A stretch of DNA of 26,977 nucleotides from an uncultured Sphingomonas sp. (lineage in GTDB: Bacteria > Pseudomonadota > Alphaproteobacteria > Sphingomonadales > Sphingomonadaceae), in contig CAMLSA010000039.1 in NCBI GenBank assembly GCA_946482655.1, positions 1-26,977 of the forward strand, given 5' to 3'. The position numbers and the translations under genes were made by a program. This document shows, in pieces, positions 8,074 through 15,991 of this stretch (the first letter of the stretch is position 1; each line of letters opens with the position of its first letter). The notes beneath the pieces were generated by a model. That model was not told where the DNA came from. It did no database searches and was given only the letters and a program-made list of their open reading frames with translations.

Positions 8074-8259
8074 ATGCTCGTCATGTTCGTCGGCTCCGAC
8101 CGGGTGGAAACCGCCGTCAACGCTTCGCAGGTGACCTTCATCTCATCGGTGACCGACGGCACCCGCATCCGCTTCGGCGAAGGCCGTAGCGTCACCGTCA
8201 CCGAACCGATGGCCGAGGTGGTCGAGAAGCTGAATCAGGGGCTGAGGCCGCACGAATAA
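8074..8259 (+). CDS. Small FlbD-like protein of unknown function
   Basis: A 61-residue protein starting at ATG 8074, six bases after GGAGAGG; longer in-frame starts lack such a site. The sequence has a beta-rich half (VNASQVTFISSVTDGTRIRF) and ends with VTVTEPMAEVVEKLNQGL. That layout (strand, turn, ktv.v.e.. helix) resembles the short FlbD-like family found near flagellar genes, but no flagellar gene is nearby, so the function stays open. It lies 94 bases after the exported protein gene, could be co-transcribed with it, and converges on the CHAT gene 40 bases away. Confidence 0.65.
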   Translation: MLVMFVGSDRVETAVNASQVTFISSVTDGTRIRFGEGRSVTVTEPMAEVVEKLNQGLRPHE

Positions 8260-8299
8260 TCCGGCGCCCTGGCCGAGGCCGGGGTGACGAACTGGGTAT

Positions 8300-11200
8300 T
8301 CAGCGATCGTCGCTGCCAATCACGGTGAACGGCGCCCATGCGCCCGGATGGGCCCAGCTCGCCTGCCATCCCGGCAGAGCGCTGCCGTCGGCGCGACGGC
8401 CCGTGCGGACCGAGCGCATCGCGACCTGTAGCGCGACCGCGCGCGACAGTCCTCTCTTGCGGGCGATCAGCGTCTCGACGGTGAGCGCCGCGGTGGCATC
8501 GTCGGCGACACGCCAGCGGCTCGCGAGCAGCGAGCCCGCACCCGCATAGAGAAATGCGCGGCCGAGACTCGACAGGCTGTCGGCGCCCGGCGTGCCGTCG
8601 GCCGACGCGGTGTTGCAGGCCGACAGGATCACCCAGTCGGCCGACAGCCGCATTCCCGCAACTTCGGACGCCGCGAGCAGCCCGTCATCCTCGCGCGAGC
8701 TTTGCTCGGGCGGAGTGAAGGCGAGCCCCGGCTCGCGCAGGCCGCCGATCTCACCCGGCAATATGCCATGGGTGGCGAAGGCGAGGATCAGGGCGCCACC
8801 GACTGCGGGATCGGTGCGCACCGAGCTCTCGGTCGCGGCTGGGCCGAGGTGGAGCAGTTCGGGCCGCGCCATCAGCGTCGCCGCCATCGCCTTGAGCTCG
8901 AGCTCGGTGCCCGGCAGCGGGCTCAGCTCGCGTAGCGCCGAAGGGTCGGTGAGGCCCTGCCCGGCGCGATCGACCGGCTGGGGGATCTTGAGGAAGTCGT
9001 CGAGTTTGCGCTCCGCGCTGGCGGGACCGTGGAACACCGGTGCGCCATAGCCGACGAACTGCGCGCCATTGGGTGCCGGCGTCATAACCCGCTTCGCTGC
9101 CGCCGCACGCAGCACCGACACCGCCGGCAAGGTGGTGATCGCGTAGCGATCGCCCAGCCAAGGGGTGCGATTGAGGACTGCCGGATCGCTGTCACGCTCG
9201 CCGCTGCCAGGCGCCCTGGTCGGGAGCAGGCTCAGCGGCAGTTCGGAGAGCGCTCCGCCGGTCACCACGAACAGGGACAGGCTGCCCTTGAGCGCCGGTT
9301 CGACCGGCGCGACCAGATCGCGATAAAGGCCGAAACCAGTCGCCCGATCGAAGGCGGGCCAACCGGCTGAGCGGTCCCCGCAGGCTTTGGGATCAACCTG
9401 GCAGCGAAGTCCGCGCACTGCCGCCGCGACCGTCGCCGCGCCGCTCGCCAGCCGCGACCAGGCGACCTTCCTGGGCCCCAGCGCAAAACTGTAGAGATCG
9501 CCTTTCGCCGGCACGATCAGCAGCAGGCCCCCGCCGCGATCGAGCCGCGCCCGCGTCTCGCCGAGCGGTATGCTGTGCGAGCCGATCAGCCGCGCATAAT
9601 CGGGAAAAGCCTGGCGGAGCTGGCGATCGGCCTCCATCAGGTCCTTGGCGACCGAGTCGAGCCTGGCACGGGTGGCCGCGATATTTGGGCTGTCGCCCCG
9701 CACGAGCTGGCGCAGTAGCCGCGCGTCGAGTTCGGCTGCCTGATCGGACAAGCTCTGCTGGCGCCGGACGAGATCGCCCAACGGTCCGTCGCCCGCCGCG
9801 GTCCGTGCGGCGGTGCGCGCCATGCTCCGGGCCGCCGCCGACACCGACAGGTCCTGCGCGGCCAGGAAAGCTTCGGCCCGCAGCGCCGCGGCCTCCTTCG
9901 GTGCCTCGCCCGCACGCACCCAATTGGCGCGAATCTGCGCCGCAAAGGCGGCCGCAAGCGGATCGAAGCGGCTGGCGTCGTCCGCCACGACCCGGCCGAC
10001 CGCCTGCTGTGCGCCATCGCTGTCGCGGGTGTCGCCGATCCGGCCGAGCCGTCGCCGCCGAACGATCTCGGCCGCCTCGCGCGCCGCCGCCACCGCATCG
10101 GCGGTTCGGCCAAGCGCGAGGAACAGATCGGCCTGGTCGATCAGCGCCTCGGCGAGCGCCGGATGATCGGGTCCGAACGCGGCACGCCGCTCCGCCACCG
10201 CCTGCTCGTAAAGCGGCAGCGCCTGATCGAAGCGGCGCTGGCTGACCAGATCATGGCCGAGCCGCAGCCGCGCCGTGGCGATGTCGGGATGGCCCGCGCG
10301 CAGCGTCGCCTTGCGGATCGCCAGCGCGGTCTCGAACAGCGGCTCGGCTTCGGCCGCCCTGCCCTGCCGCTCGAGATTGACCGCGACGTTGGAGAGCCCA
10401 ATCGCGGTGATCGGATGGCTGGGCCCGTAGACCTGTCGCCAGATCGCCAGCGCCTTGGCATAGAGCGGCGCGGCGCCCGCATAATCGCCCTGCCGGTTAA
10501 GATTGTGCGCGGCATTGTTGTAGCTGGTCGCGGCGGCAAGCCCCTGCGGATCGAGGCTGGTGCGGATCTTGAGGGCGCGTGCATAGGCCGGTGCGGCATC
10601 GGCATGGCGGCCCTGCCCGTCCAGGTTGAAGCCAAGATTATTGTAGCTGGTCGCCACCGCCGGATCGTCCGGACCGAGCTCCGCGATCCGCACCGCAAGC
10701 GCCTGGCGGTAGAGCGGCTCGGCCTCGAGCGGGCGCCCGAGCGCATCGAGATTAGCGGCGACGTTGCTTTCTATCAGTGCGAGATCGAGATCCTCCGGGT
10801 CCCAGGCCAGCGCGATCGCCAGCGCCTTGGCATAGAGATCGCGCGCCTCGGTGAAGCGCCCCTGCCGTCCCAGCGCATAGGCAAGGTTGTTGTAGGCCAG
10901 CCCCGCCGAGCGGCTCGCCTCCCCCTTGGTCAGGGCGCGCTTGAGCGCGGCACGATAGAGCTGCTCGGCCTCGTCATATTGGCCCAGCGCCTGGAGGTTG
11001 GCGGCGAGGTTCGATGCGGCCTGCTCGGTCAACTCATGAGCTGGCCCGAGGCTCGCTTCAAAGATCTTCACCGCGCGGCGATAGAGCGGCGTGGCCTCGG
11101 CAAGTCTGCCCTGTTCGGCATGCCAGCCGGCGATCAGCGACAATGTCCCGCCCACTTCGGGATGATCGGCGCCCTTGGTCCGCTCCTCGAGCGCCAGCGC

Positions 11201-11362
11201 CTCGCGCCCCAGAGCGACCGCGTCGCCCCAGCGCCGCTCGGCCGTGGCCGCTGCGATGCGGCTCTCGATACGCGCGAGCTGATCGGCCGGGGCGAGGGGC
11301 GCCGCATGAAGCGGAGCGATCCCGGCGAGCGCCAGCGCGACAAGCCAGCTCCGGCGATGCAT
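8300..11362 (-). CDS. Secreted TPR-CHAT domain protein (caspase-like protease)
   Basis: A 1020-residue protein with a signal peptide (MHRRSWLVALALAGIAPLHA). About ten TPR units of roughly 42 residues follow (about residues 50-440, for example EATPLYRRAVKIFEASLG and EAEQLYRAALKRAL), then a helical linker. The C-terminus is a CHAT domain of the caspase/separase clan. The expected dyad is present: His865 in FATHG and Cys916 in ILSACNTA. Related proteins cut target proteins, with TPRs recognising partners; Craspase in type III-E CRISPR is a known cytosolic example. Here export is predicted, so action in the periplasm is inferred. ATG 11362 lies five bases after the upstream protease stop codon, which suggests translational coupling; an open frame back to 11482 exists but would bury the signal. 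It is the last gene of a three-gene operon. Confidence 0.9.
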   Translation of the reverse strand: MHRRSWLVALALAGIAPLHAAPLAPADQLARIESRIAAATAERRWGDAVALGREALALEERTKGADHPEVGGTLSLIAGWHAEQGRLAEATPLYRRAVKIFEASLGPAHELTEQAASNLAANLQALGQYDEAEQLYRAALKRALTKGEASRSAGLAYNNLAYALGRQGRFTEARDLYAKALAIALAWDPEDLDLALIESNVAANLDALGRPLEAEPLYRQALAVRIAELGPDDPAVATSYNNLGFNLDGQGRHADAAPAYARALKIRTSLDPQGLAAATSYNNAAHNLNRQGDYAGAAPLYAKALAIWRQVYGPSHPITAIGLSNVAVNLERQGRAAEAEPLFETALAIRKATLRAGHPDIATARLRLGHDLVSQRRFDQALPLYEQAVAERRAAFGPDHPALAEALIDQADLFLALGRTADAVAAAREAAEIVRRRRLGRIGDTRDSDGAQQAVGRVVADDASRFDPLAAAFAAQIRANWVRAGEAPKEAAALRAEAFLAAQDLSVSAAARSMARTAARTAAGDGPLGDLVRRQQSLSDQAAELDARLLRQLVRGDSPNIAATRARLDSVAKDLMEADRQLRQAFPDYARLIGSHSIPLGETRARLDRGGGLLLIVPAKGDLYSFALGPRKVAWSRLASGAATVAAAVRGLRCQVDPKACGDRSAGWPAFDRATGFGLYRDLVAPVEPALKGSLSLFVVTGGALSELPLSLLPTRAPGSGERDSDPAVLNRTPWLGDRYAITTLPAVSVLRAAAAKRVMTPAPNGAQFVGYGAPVFHGPASAERKLDDFLKIPQPVDRAGQGLTDPSALRELSPLPGTELELKAMAATLMARPELLHLGPAATESSVRTDPAVGGALILAFATHGILPGEIGGLREPGLAFTPPEQSSREDDGLLAASEVAGMRLSADWVILSACNTASADGTPGADSLSSLGRAFLYAGAGSLLASRWRVADDATAALTVETLIARKRGLSRAVALQVAMRSVRTGRRADGSALPGWQASWAHPGAWAPFTVIGSDDR

Positions 11363-11367
11363 CCCGC

Positions 11368-13179
11368 TCAGCCGCCAAACGGCAGTTTGAAGCCGAGCGG
11401 ATTGGTTTGTTTCTGCGCCGCCTGGGGCATCGCCGCCTTGCACCGTTCGGTGATATAGTCGCGGCCCTTCACGCTCATGCACTGCGTATAGAGCGCTTGG
11501 GCACCTGCAGTGTCGCCGAGCGCGAGATTGCGCTTGATCTCGATGCTCTTGAAGTGATCGGGGTCCTTGAAGCGGGTCTTGCCCTCGGCGATCAGCATCT
11601 CGCCGTCCCGCACGTCGCCGGCGTCGAGCTCCATCTCGGTGTAGGTTTCATAGAGCTGGAGATTGGGCACCCCGCTGCCGTTGCGGCCCGCATCGAAGAA
11701 GCTCGCCGCCATCGGCACATTGCCCTGATCCCGCGCCGCTAGCGCCGCGACATAGTTGACGAAGGTCGGTGCATTCCTGGTGCCCGCGCCGAGCGAGCGA
11801 AGCTGGCCGGTCGCCCCTGCATAATCCTGCGCGAAATAGCTGCCGCGGGCCTTGAGGTAACCATTCCGCAACCCGATCGCGCGAGCATAATCCGGCTTGG
11901 CTTTGATCCGGCCGATCAGCGCGCCGGTGTCGATCGGCGGATCGGCGGTCGGATAGCCGGCCTTGAAATAGGCGGCGAGTCCGTTGCGCCTCTCCTCGGG
12001 CGGCAAATGCGTGCTGCCGCCGAGCGACTTGGTGATCGCGCCCATATTGTTGAGCAACGCGCCGCCCGCACTTTTGAACAGGCCCGATCCCAGCGCCGAC
12101 ATGCCGGTGCCTCCACTGGCGAAGTTGGCCGTCGTCAGACTGTTGGTGGCGAAATTCTTCATCGTCTCGCCAACCGCCTTCTGAAGCGCGTCGGCCGCCA
12201 GCTTGCGCTTGTCTCGCGAAGCCTTCTCGGTCTCGAAGGCCTTCTGAAGCCGCGCGAAGACATTGGCGTAGCTGTCGATCGTCATGTTGCTGCGGATCAA
12301 CAGGTCGACCGCCAGCGCGTCGGCCTGGTTCTCCTGATCGCGATTCCACGAGGGCGCGAAGATATCGTCGACCGCGAAGCGCAGCGCCTCGGCAATTGGC
12401 GCGGCTTTGCGCGCTCCGGTCGCCATGCCGGTCTGCGCGGCCAGGATGTTGCCATTGCTCTTCTTCATCGCGCTGAACGCGCTGCCCGCTTGCCAGGCGA
12501 TCGAGACGGCCTGGGTCGCGTTCCTGGCGCCGGCGATGGTTTCTTCCTTGGTAAAATGGCCGAGCAGCAGATGGGCATATTCATGCGCGAGAACGAACAG
12601 GACTTCGGAGTCCGACTGTGCCGCCTCGAGCAACCCCATCGAGACTATCACCGTGTTGTCGGGCAGCGCCTGCGCCTGATAGGCTTCATCGGCACGGAAC
12701 AATATCTTCGGCGTGCGCTCGAGCGGCGCATATGGCCAGGCCTTGGCGAAAGCGTCGAGCACCGGCCGCAATTCGAGTTCGAGCGCGGGAATCGCCATCA
12801 GGTCCATCCGCGCCGAACGCGTGTTCATCACCTGACCCGACAGGCCCATCGAGCCGGCGGCGGCGCCTACTCCGCTGCGCATCTTCTGGTTGGTGCCGCA
12901 AATCTCGGTCGCGTTCAGCGACGATATAAAGGGCGCCTTTTCGATGGAGAATTTACCGCGCGCCTTCTTGTCGACCTTCTGCACCGCGACGAGACTGCCG
13001 GCCGGCGGGGCTGGACAGCCGGTCAACGGGACATAGGGCGCGTCGGGCAGCGCGGCCATTACCGGCTCGGCCGGCGCGGATACCGCGGCCGCCTTCGTCC
13101 TTTTCCTGGGAGCGGCGTCGAGCACCGGAGTCGCGGTCATGGAGACCGCCACGGCAGCCAAGGTCAGACCATATCGCAT
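11368..13179 (-). CDS. Secreted M48-family zinc metalloprotease with helical-repeat tail
   Basis: A 603-residue protein. After a signal peptide (residues 1-22) and a basic/Ala-rich linker comes an N-terminal region with two Cys. The M48 peptidase core follows: HEYAH at 199-203 supplies two zinc His and the catalytic Glu, and ENQAD from Glu283 supplies the third ligand. The middle has a Gly/Ser-rich segment, and the C-terminal 200 residues look TPR-like (YFAQDYAGATGQLRSLG, GDTAGAQALYTQCM). This order recalls BepA-type periplasmic proteases that check outer membrane protein assembly, but the N-terminal region and the glycine-rich insert differ, so BepA identity is not claimed. AGGAGG lies eight bases before ATG 13179. 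The gene sits 36 bases after a small secreted gene and five bases before the CHAT gene. Confidence 0.92.
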   Translation of the reverse strand: MRYGLTLAAVAVSMTATPVLDAAPRKRTKAAAVSAPAEPVMAALPDAPYVPLTGCPAPPAGSLVAVQKVDKKARGKFSIEKAPFISSLNATEICGTNQKMRSGVGAAAGSMGLSGQVMNTRSARMDLMAIPALELELRPVLDAFAKAWPYAPLERTPKILFRADEAYQAQALPDNTVIVSMGLLEAAQSDSEVLFVLAHEYAHLLLGHFTKEETIAGARNATQAVSIAWQAGSAFSAMKKSNGNILAAQTGMATGARKAAPIAEALRFAVDDIFAPSWNRDQENQADALAVDLLIRSNMTIDSYANVFARLQKAFETEKASRDKRKLAADALQKAVGETMKNFATNSLTTANFASGGTGMSALGSGLFKSAGGALLNNMGAITKSLGGSTHLPPEERRNGLAAYFKAGYPTADPPIDTGALIGRIKAKPDYARAIGLRNGYLKARGSYFAQDYAGATGQLRSLGAGTRNAPTFVNYVAALAARDQGNVPMAASFFDAGRNGSGVPNLQLYETYTEMELDAGDVRDGEMLIAEGKTRFKDPDHFKSIEIKRNLALGDTAGAQALYTQCMSVKGRDYITERCKAAMPQAAQKQTNPLGFKLPFGG

Positions 13180-13215
13180 TTTACCTGCCTCCTGTTGTCC
13201 CCGAAAGCCCCCTCG

Positions 13216-13614
13216 CTATTTTTTCCCCGAGCCGCCACACCCCAGGCCCAGCGACTGCTGCAGCCCGTCCTCCTCAAGCTTGGCGAAGGTCATCGCATTG
13301 CCGTCGCATTTGACCGCTGCGAGATCGCCGACATAGTCGACCGTCGACAGCCTGAGCCATTCGATTTTCCCGTCGAGCTGCACCCCGACGAAGCCGGCCT
13401 TCGATTTCACCACCCGCGCACCCGGCGAACCGGCGGCCGGCATCGCGGCGACCGGCACGTCCCGGACCTTGGCGCCGCTGTCGTCGTAGATCGGAAGAGG
13501 ATCGCGCTTGTACGCCTTGATCGCCGGCGCATCGAGCGCCAGCGCGGCACCGGGCACGAACGCGAGCGTGGCCAAAAAGACAAATCCGAAAAGAGGCGTC
13601 ATCCGCACGGTCAT
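13216..13614 (-). CDS. Small secreted SH3-like protein
   Basis: A 132-residue protein with a signal peptide ending near ALALDAPA. Its central part (LPIYDDSGAKVRDVPVAAMP, then GFVGVQLDGKIEWLRLSTVD) has the strand pattern of a bacterial SH3-like fold, which often binds cell-wall peptides or partner proteins. The C-terminus holds two Cys (VKCDGNAM and LGLGCGGSG) that may pair. AGGA lies nine bases before ATG 13614. An internal ATG at 13602 lacks a ribosome site. It is the first gene of the operon with the M48 protease and the CHAT protein, so a sensor, ligand or inhibitor role for those proteases is a reasonable but untested inference. Confidence 0.75.
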   Translation of the reverse strand: MTVRMTPLFGFVFLATLAFVPGAALALDAPAIKAYKRDPLPIYDDSGAKVRDVPVAAMPAAGSPGARVVKSKAGFVGVQLDGKIEWLRLSTVDYVGDLAAVKCDGNAMTFAKLEEDGLQQSLGLGCGGSGKK

Positions 13615-13936
13615 GCTCCCATTCCTGTTCCGGCCGCCCCTTTCACCTATACGGCGATAAACGCGAAAGGGTTGCCCACGGTCTGGACTTCATCCTTAGC
13701 ACGCCGCTGGATAGCTTGCGCCCGATTCGATTAGAGTCTGGCAACGCCATATTTCTGCATTCTGGCTGACCGCCAGCAGGTCCGGCGCCCGGCACCCGGC
13801 AACCGCCGGCTGATCGCCGGCGAACCGCGCATCTTCGGCCCTCGCTCCTGGTTACGCTTCGGCACCGGGGGCTGATCGGGGAACCGCGGGGGTCCTCGAT
13901 GCGCTTTACCGGCGAAGAAGGTCTAGGAGCGTTGCG
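13615..13936. other. Divergent intergenic region with stem-loops
   Basis: These 322 bases separate the SH3/M48/CHAT operon from the plus-strand 104-residue gene and should carry promoters for both. Two stem-loops are seen: CTGGC-TGACC-GCCAG (13762-13776) and CGCCGGC-TGATC-GCCGGCG (13804-13822). An imperfect repeat of the GGCACC...GGCTGATCG...GAACCGCG pattern occurs at 13791-13830 and 13861-13889. No gene was found. Confidence 0.5.
13880..13905 (+). promoter_or_regulatory. Weak EcfG-type (general stress) promoter candidate
   Basis: GGAAC at 13880-13884 is followed after 17 bases by CGCT. The EcfG consensus of alphaproteobacteria is GGAAC, 16-17 bases, then CGTT, so three of four -10 bases match. 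The distance to the 104-residue gene (start 13937) fits a promoter. One mismatch in a four-base box makes this tentative. Confidence 0.25.
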
Positions 13937-14251
13937 ATGGGTACCCAGCCGCTGGAACTGCATGCCGACGCCGTCCAGCCGGGCGGCGTGGTCCGCGAGC
14001 TGGCATCGGGCGAAGAGATTCGAGGCCGCGTTCAGGCGTTGATCGATGCCGATCCCGAGTTGAACGAATGCGGTAAGAAGGTCCATGCGCCGATGCCCAA
14101 ACCGACCGCCAGCGAAAGCCCGACCGGCTGTAACTGGACGATGCATTATCGGGGGCAGTTTCCCGACTGCGAGGACCGGATCGACGCGATCGTGGAGCTC
14201 GTCCAGCACGATGTGAACATCGCCGGGCCGGTGTCGCAGCATCTGGTGTAG
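13937..14251 (+). CDS. Conserved-looking protein of unknown function, 104 aa
   Basis: I do not recognise this soluble protein. It starts at ATG 13937, six bases after AGGAGC, and has no signal peptide or membrane segment. Three Cys (ECGKK, TGCNW and PDCED) and two His in a region with FPDCEDRIDAIVELVQHDV could bind a metal, but no standard zinc motif is formed. Composition is acidic overall with ordinary codon use, which supports a real gene. It stands alone, converges on the SMR exporter 18 bases downstream, and may have a stress-type promoter upstream. Confidence 0.65.
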   Translation: MGTQPLELHADAVQPGGVVRELASGEEIRGRVQALIDADPELNECGKKVHAPMPKPTASESPTGCNWTMHYRGQFPDCEDRIDAIVELVQHDVNIAGPVSQHLV

Positions 14252-14269
14252 ACTGTCCCCTTGTTGCTG

Positions 14270-14590
14270 TTAGTTTCCCGCGCTCAGCTTGAGACCGGCG
14301 ATGCATGCCACGATTGCGAAGATCAGGATGATCCTGATCGGCGTCGCCGGCTCGGCGAACCAGATCATCCCGACGACCACCGTGCCGATCGCGCCGATTC
14401 CGCCCCACACCGCATAGGCCGTCCCCATCGGAATGTTCCGGCTCGCCACTTCCAGCAGCAGCATCGACAAGCCGACCGAGGCCAGGAATCCCAGCGTCCA
14501 GGGAATATTGCGAAAGCCGTCGACGAAGCGCAGGCAGGTGGTGAAGCCCACCTCGAACACGCCCCCGATGATGAGCCAGACCCATGCCAT
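14270..14590 (-). CDS. SMR-family small exporter, SugE/Gdx-like
   Basis: A 106-residue inner membrane protein with four hydrophobic segments, as in all small multidrug resistance proteins. The membrane Glu essential for proton-coupled transport is in GVFEVGF (Glu13). The third segment reads MGTAYAVWGGIGAIGTVVVG. That resembles the Gdx/SugE branch (TAYAVWTGIGAVG in E. coli) more than EmrE, so guanidinium or quaternary ammonium export is the likely role. Start ATG 14590 aligns with the MxWxxL start of family members; an in-frame ATG at 14653 would add 21 non-family residues and falls inside a repeat. SugE-type transporters act as antiparallel homodimers or as paired genes; no partner gene is seen. 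No ykkC-type guanidine riboswitch could be recognised upstream. Confidence 0.88.
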   Translation of the reverse strand: MAWVWLIIGGVFEVGFTTCLRFVDGFRNIPWTLGFLASVGLSMLLLEVASRNIPMGTAYAVWGGIGAIGTVVVGMIWFAEPATPIRIILIFAIVACIAGLKLSAGN

Positions 14591-14650
14591 GGCGCGCCCA
14601 TAGCGGAACGGCGGATCGGAGGCCAGGATCGTACCCGCCTGCTTCCAACA

Positions 14651-14706
14651 CATAATTCGGGGACACTATATTAAATATCATAATTCGGGGACACTATATT
14701 AAATAT
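14651..14706. repeat. Perfect tandem 28-bp AT-rich repeat, two copies
   Basis: The unit CATAATTCGGGGACACTATA plus TTAAATAT is present at 14651-14678 and identically at 14679-14706. It is AT-rich within GC-rich surroundings. The core AATTCGGGGACACTAT resembles motifs I know from sequences near REP-associated/IS200-like transposases, but no transposase is present here. That similarity is from memory and needs a database check. Confidence 0.85.
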
Positions 14707-14802
14707 AAAAGGGGCGCATTGGGTGAACTGTAGTGCCCCCTGAAATGCGGGAGCGAGCGTGTGGCGCTTTGCATCGCCGTCGCGCCGTCCTAAATACGCG
14801 GC

Positions 14803-15219
14803 ATGAAATATCTTCACACCATGATCCGAGTCTCCGATCCGAACGCGACGATCCGCTTCTTCGAGCTGCTCGGGCTCAGAGAGATCCGGCGCTTCGAGAA
14901 TGAGCAGGGGCGTTTCAGCCTGATCTTCCTCGCCGCGCCCGGTGACGAGGAGGCGCAGATCGAGCTCACCCATAATTGGGACGAGAAGGGCTATGATGGC
15001 GGCCGCAATTTCGGCCATCTCGCCTATCGGGTCGACGATATCTACGCGGTCTGCCAGCGGCTGATGGACGCCGGGGTGACGATCAACCGGCCGCCGCGCG
15101 ATGGGCAGATGGCGTTCGTCCGCACTCCGGACAATATTTCGGTCGAGCTGCTCCAGTTCGAGCCGTCCGCGCCGATCCAGGAGCCCTGGAAGTCAATGCC
15201 GAACGTCGGGGAGTGGTGA
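14803..15219 (+). CDS. gloA: Glyoxalase I (lactoylglutathione lyase)
   Basis: A 138-residue VOC-fold enzyme that isomerises the methylglyoxal-glutathione hemithioacetal to S-lactoylglutathione. The four metal ligands of E. coli-type GloA are all in place: His5 (YLHTMIRV), Glu54 (AQIELTHNWD), His72 (FGHLAYRV) and Glu115 (ISVELLQFE). The length matches the short nickel/cobalt-type bacterial enzyme. The stop codon overlaps the ATG of the glyoxalase II gene (TGATG), so the two detoxification steps are translationally coupled. A different VOC lyase is possible, but the pairing with glyoxalase II makes GloA very likely. Confidence 0.88.
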   Translation: MKYLHTMIRVSDPNATIRFFELLGLREIRRFENEQGRFSLIFLAAPGDEEAQIELTHNWDEKGYDGGRNFGHLAYRVDDIYAVCQRLMDAGVTINRPPRDGQMAFVRTPDNISVELLQFEPSAPIQEPWKSMPNVGEW

Positions 15220-15944
15220 TGGCCATCGAGATCGTACGCGTGCCGGTGCTCAGCGACAACTATGTCTGGCTGGTGCATGAGCCGGCCTCGAAGGAAACCG
15301 TGGCGGTCGATCCCGCCGTCGCCGAGCCGGTGCTCGAGGCGGCGCGGGAACGGGGCTGGAAGGTCACCCAGATCTGGAACACCCACTGGCATCCCGATCA
15401 CATCGGCGGCAACGAGGCGATCAAGGCGGCGACCGGCTGCAAGGTGAGCGGGCCGGCGCGCGAGAGGGCGAAGATCGCCACCCTCGACGTACCGCTGCAC
15501 GAAGGCGACCGCGTCTATCTGGGCAATGTCGCCGGCGACGTGATCGACGTGCCGGCGCACACCGCCGGGCACATCGCCATCCACCTGCCGGGCGAGGGCG
15601 CGGTCTTCGTCGGCGATACCTTGTTCGCGATGGGCTGTGGCCGTCTGTTCGAGGGCACGGCGGACCAGATGTTCCACAACATGGCGCGGCTGTCGCTGCT
15701 GCCCGACGATACCCATGTTTATTGCGCGCACGAATATACTCAATCGAACGGCCGCTTCGCGCTGGTCGCCGAGCCCGACAATGAAGTGCTGCGCCAGCGG
15801 ATGGCCGACGTCGATGCCGCCCGCGCGCGGGGCGAGGCGACGGTGCCGACGACGATCGCGCTCGAGCGCGCGACCAACCCCTTCATGCGGGCCGACAGCG
15901 TCGAGCAGTTCGCCGAGCGCCGCGCGGCGAAGGATGCATTTTAG
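15219..15944 (+). CDS. gloB: Glyoxalase II (hydroxyacylglutathione hydrolase)
   Basis: A 241-residue metallo-beta-lactamase-fold enzyme that hydrolyses S-lactoylglutathione to lactate and glutathione. The dinuclear metal motif THWHPDH lies at residues 55-61, followed by HTAGH, the GDTLFAMGCGRLFEG loop, and YCAHEYT with the last metal His. The NPFMR stretch near the C-terminus is typical of GloB. The chosen ATG at 15219 shares one base with the glyoxalase I stop and follows GGGGAG by five bases; a GTG two codons upstream is less likely. It is directly coupled to gloA and forms a complete methylglyoxal detoxification unit in the cytosol. Confidence 0.93.
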   Translation: MAIEIVRVPVLSDNYVWLVHEPASKETVAVDPAVAEPVLEAARERGWKVTQIWNTHWHPDHIGGNEAIKAATGCKVSGPARERAKIATLDVPLHEGDRVYLGNVAGDVIDVPAHTAGHIAIHLPGEGAVFVGDTLFAMGCGRLFEGTADQMFHNMARLSLLPDDTHVYCAHEYTQSNGRFALVAEPDNEVLRQRMADVDAARARGEATVPTTIALERATNPFMRADSVEQFAERRAAKDAF

Positions 15945-15991
15945 AATCGTTCGATTCGCCTCATGATGGTGCTCTGAAAAGGAGAATCGCC

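Noticed and set aside
8300..11362. CHAT protein as part of a type III-E CRISPR (Craspase) system
   Set aside because: No gRAMP/Cas7-11 gene, CRISPR repeats or other Cas genes are in the window, and the protein carries an export signal.
10163..11458. Plus-strand open frame of 431 codons
   Set aside because: It is antisense to the TPR region of the CHAT protein; regular TPR codon patterns create a long open frame on the other strand.
12007..13734. Plus-strand open frame of 575 codons
   Set aside because: It is antisense to the M48 protease and SH3-like genes, which have signal peptides, ribosome sites and the HEYAH motif.
14591..14710. Possible guanidine (ykkC/mini-ykkC) riboswitch before the SMR exporter
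   Set aside because: I looked for paired hairpins with ACGR loops or the ykkC core and found only one loose ACGA. The region is mostly tandem repeat.
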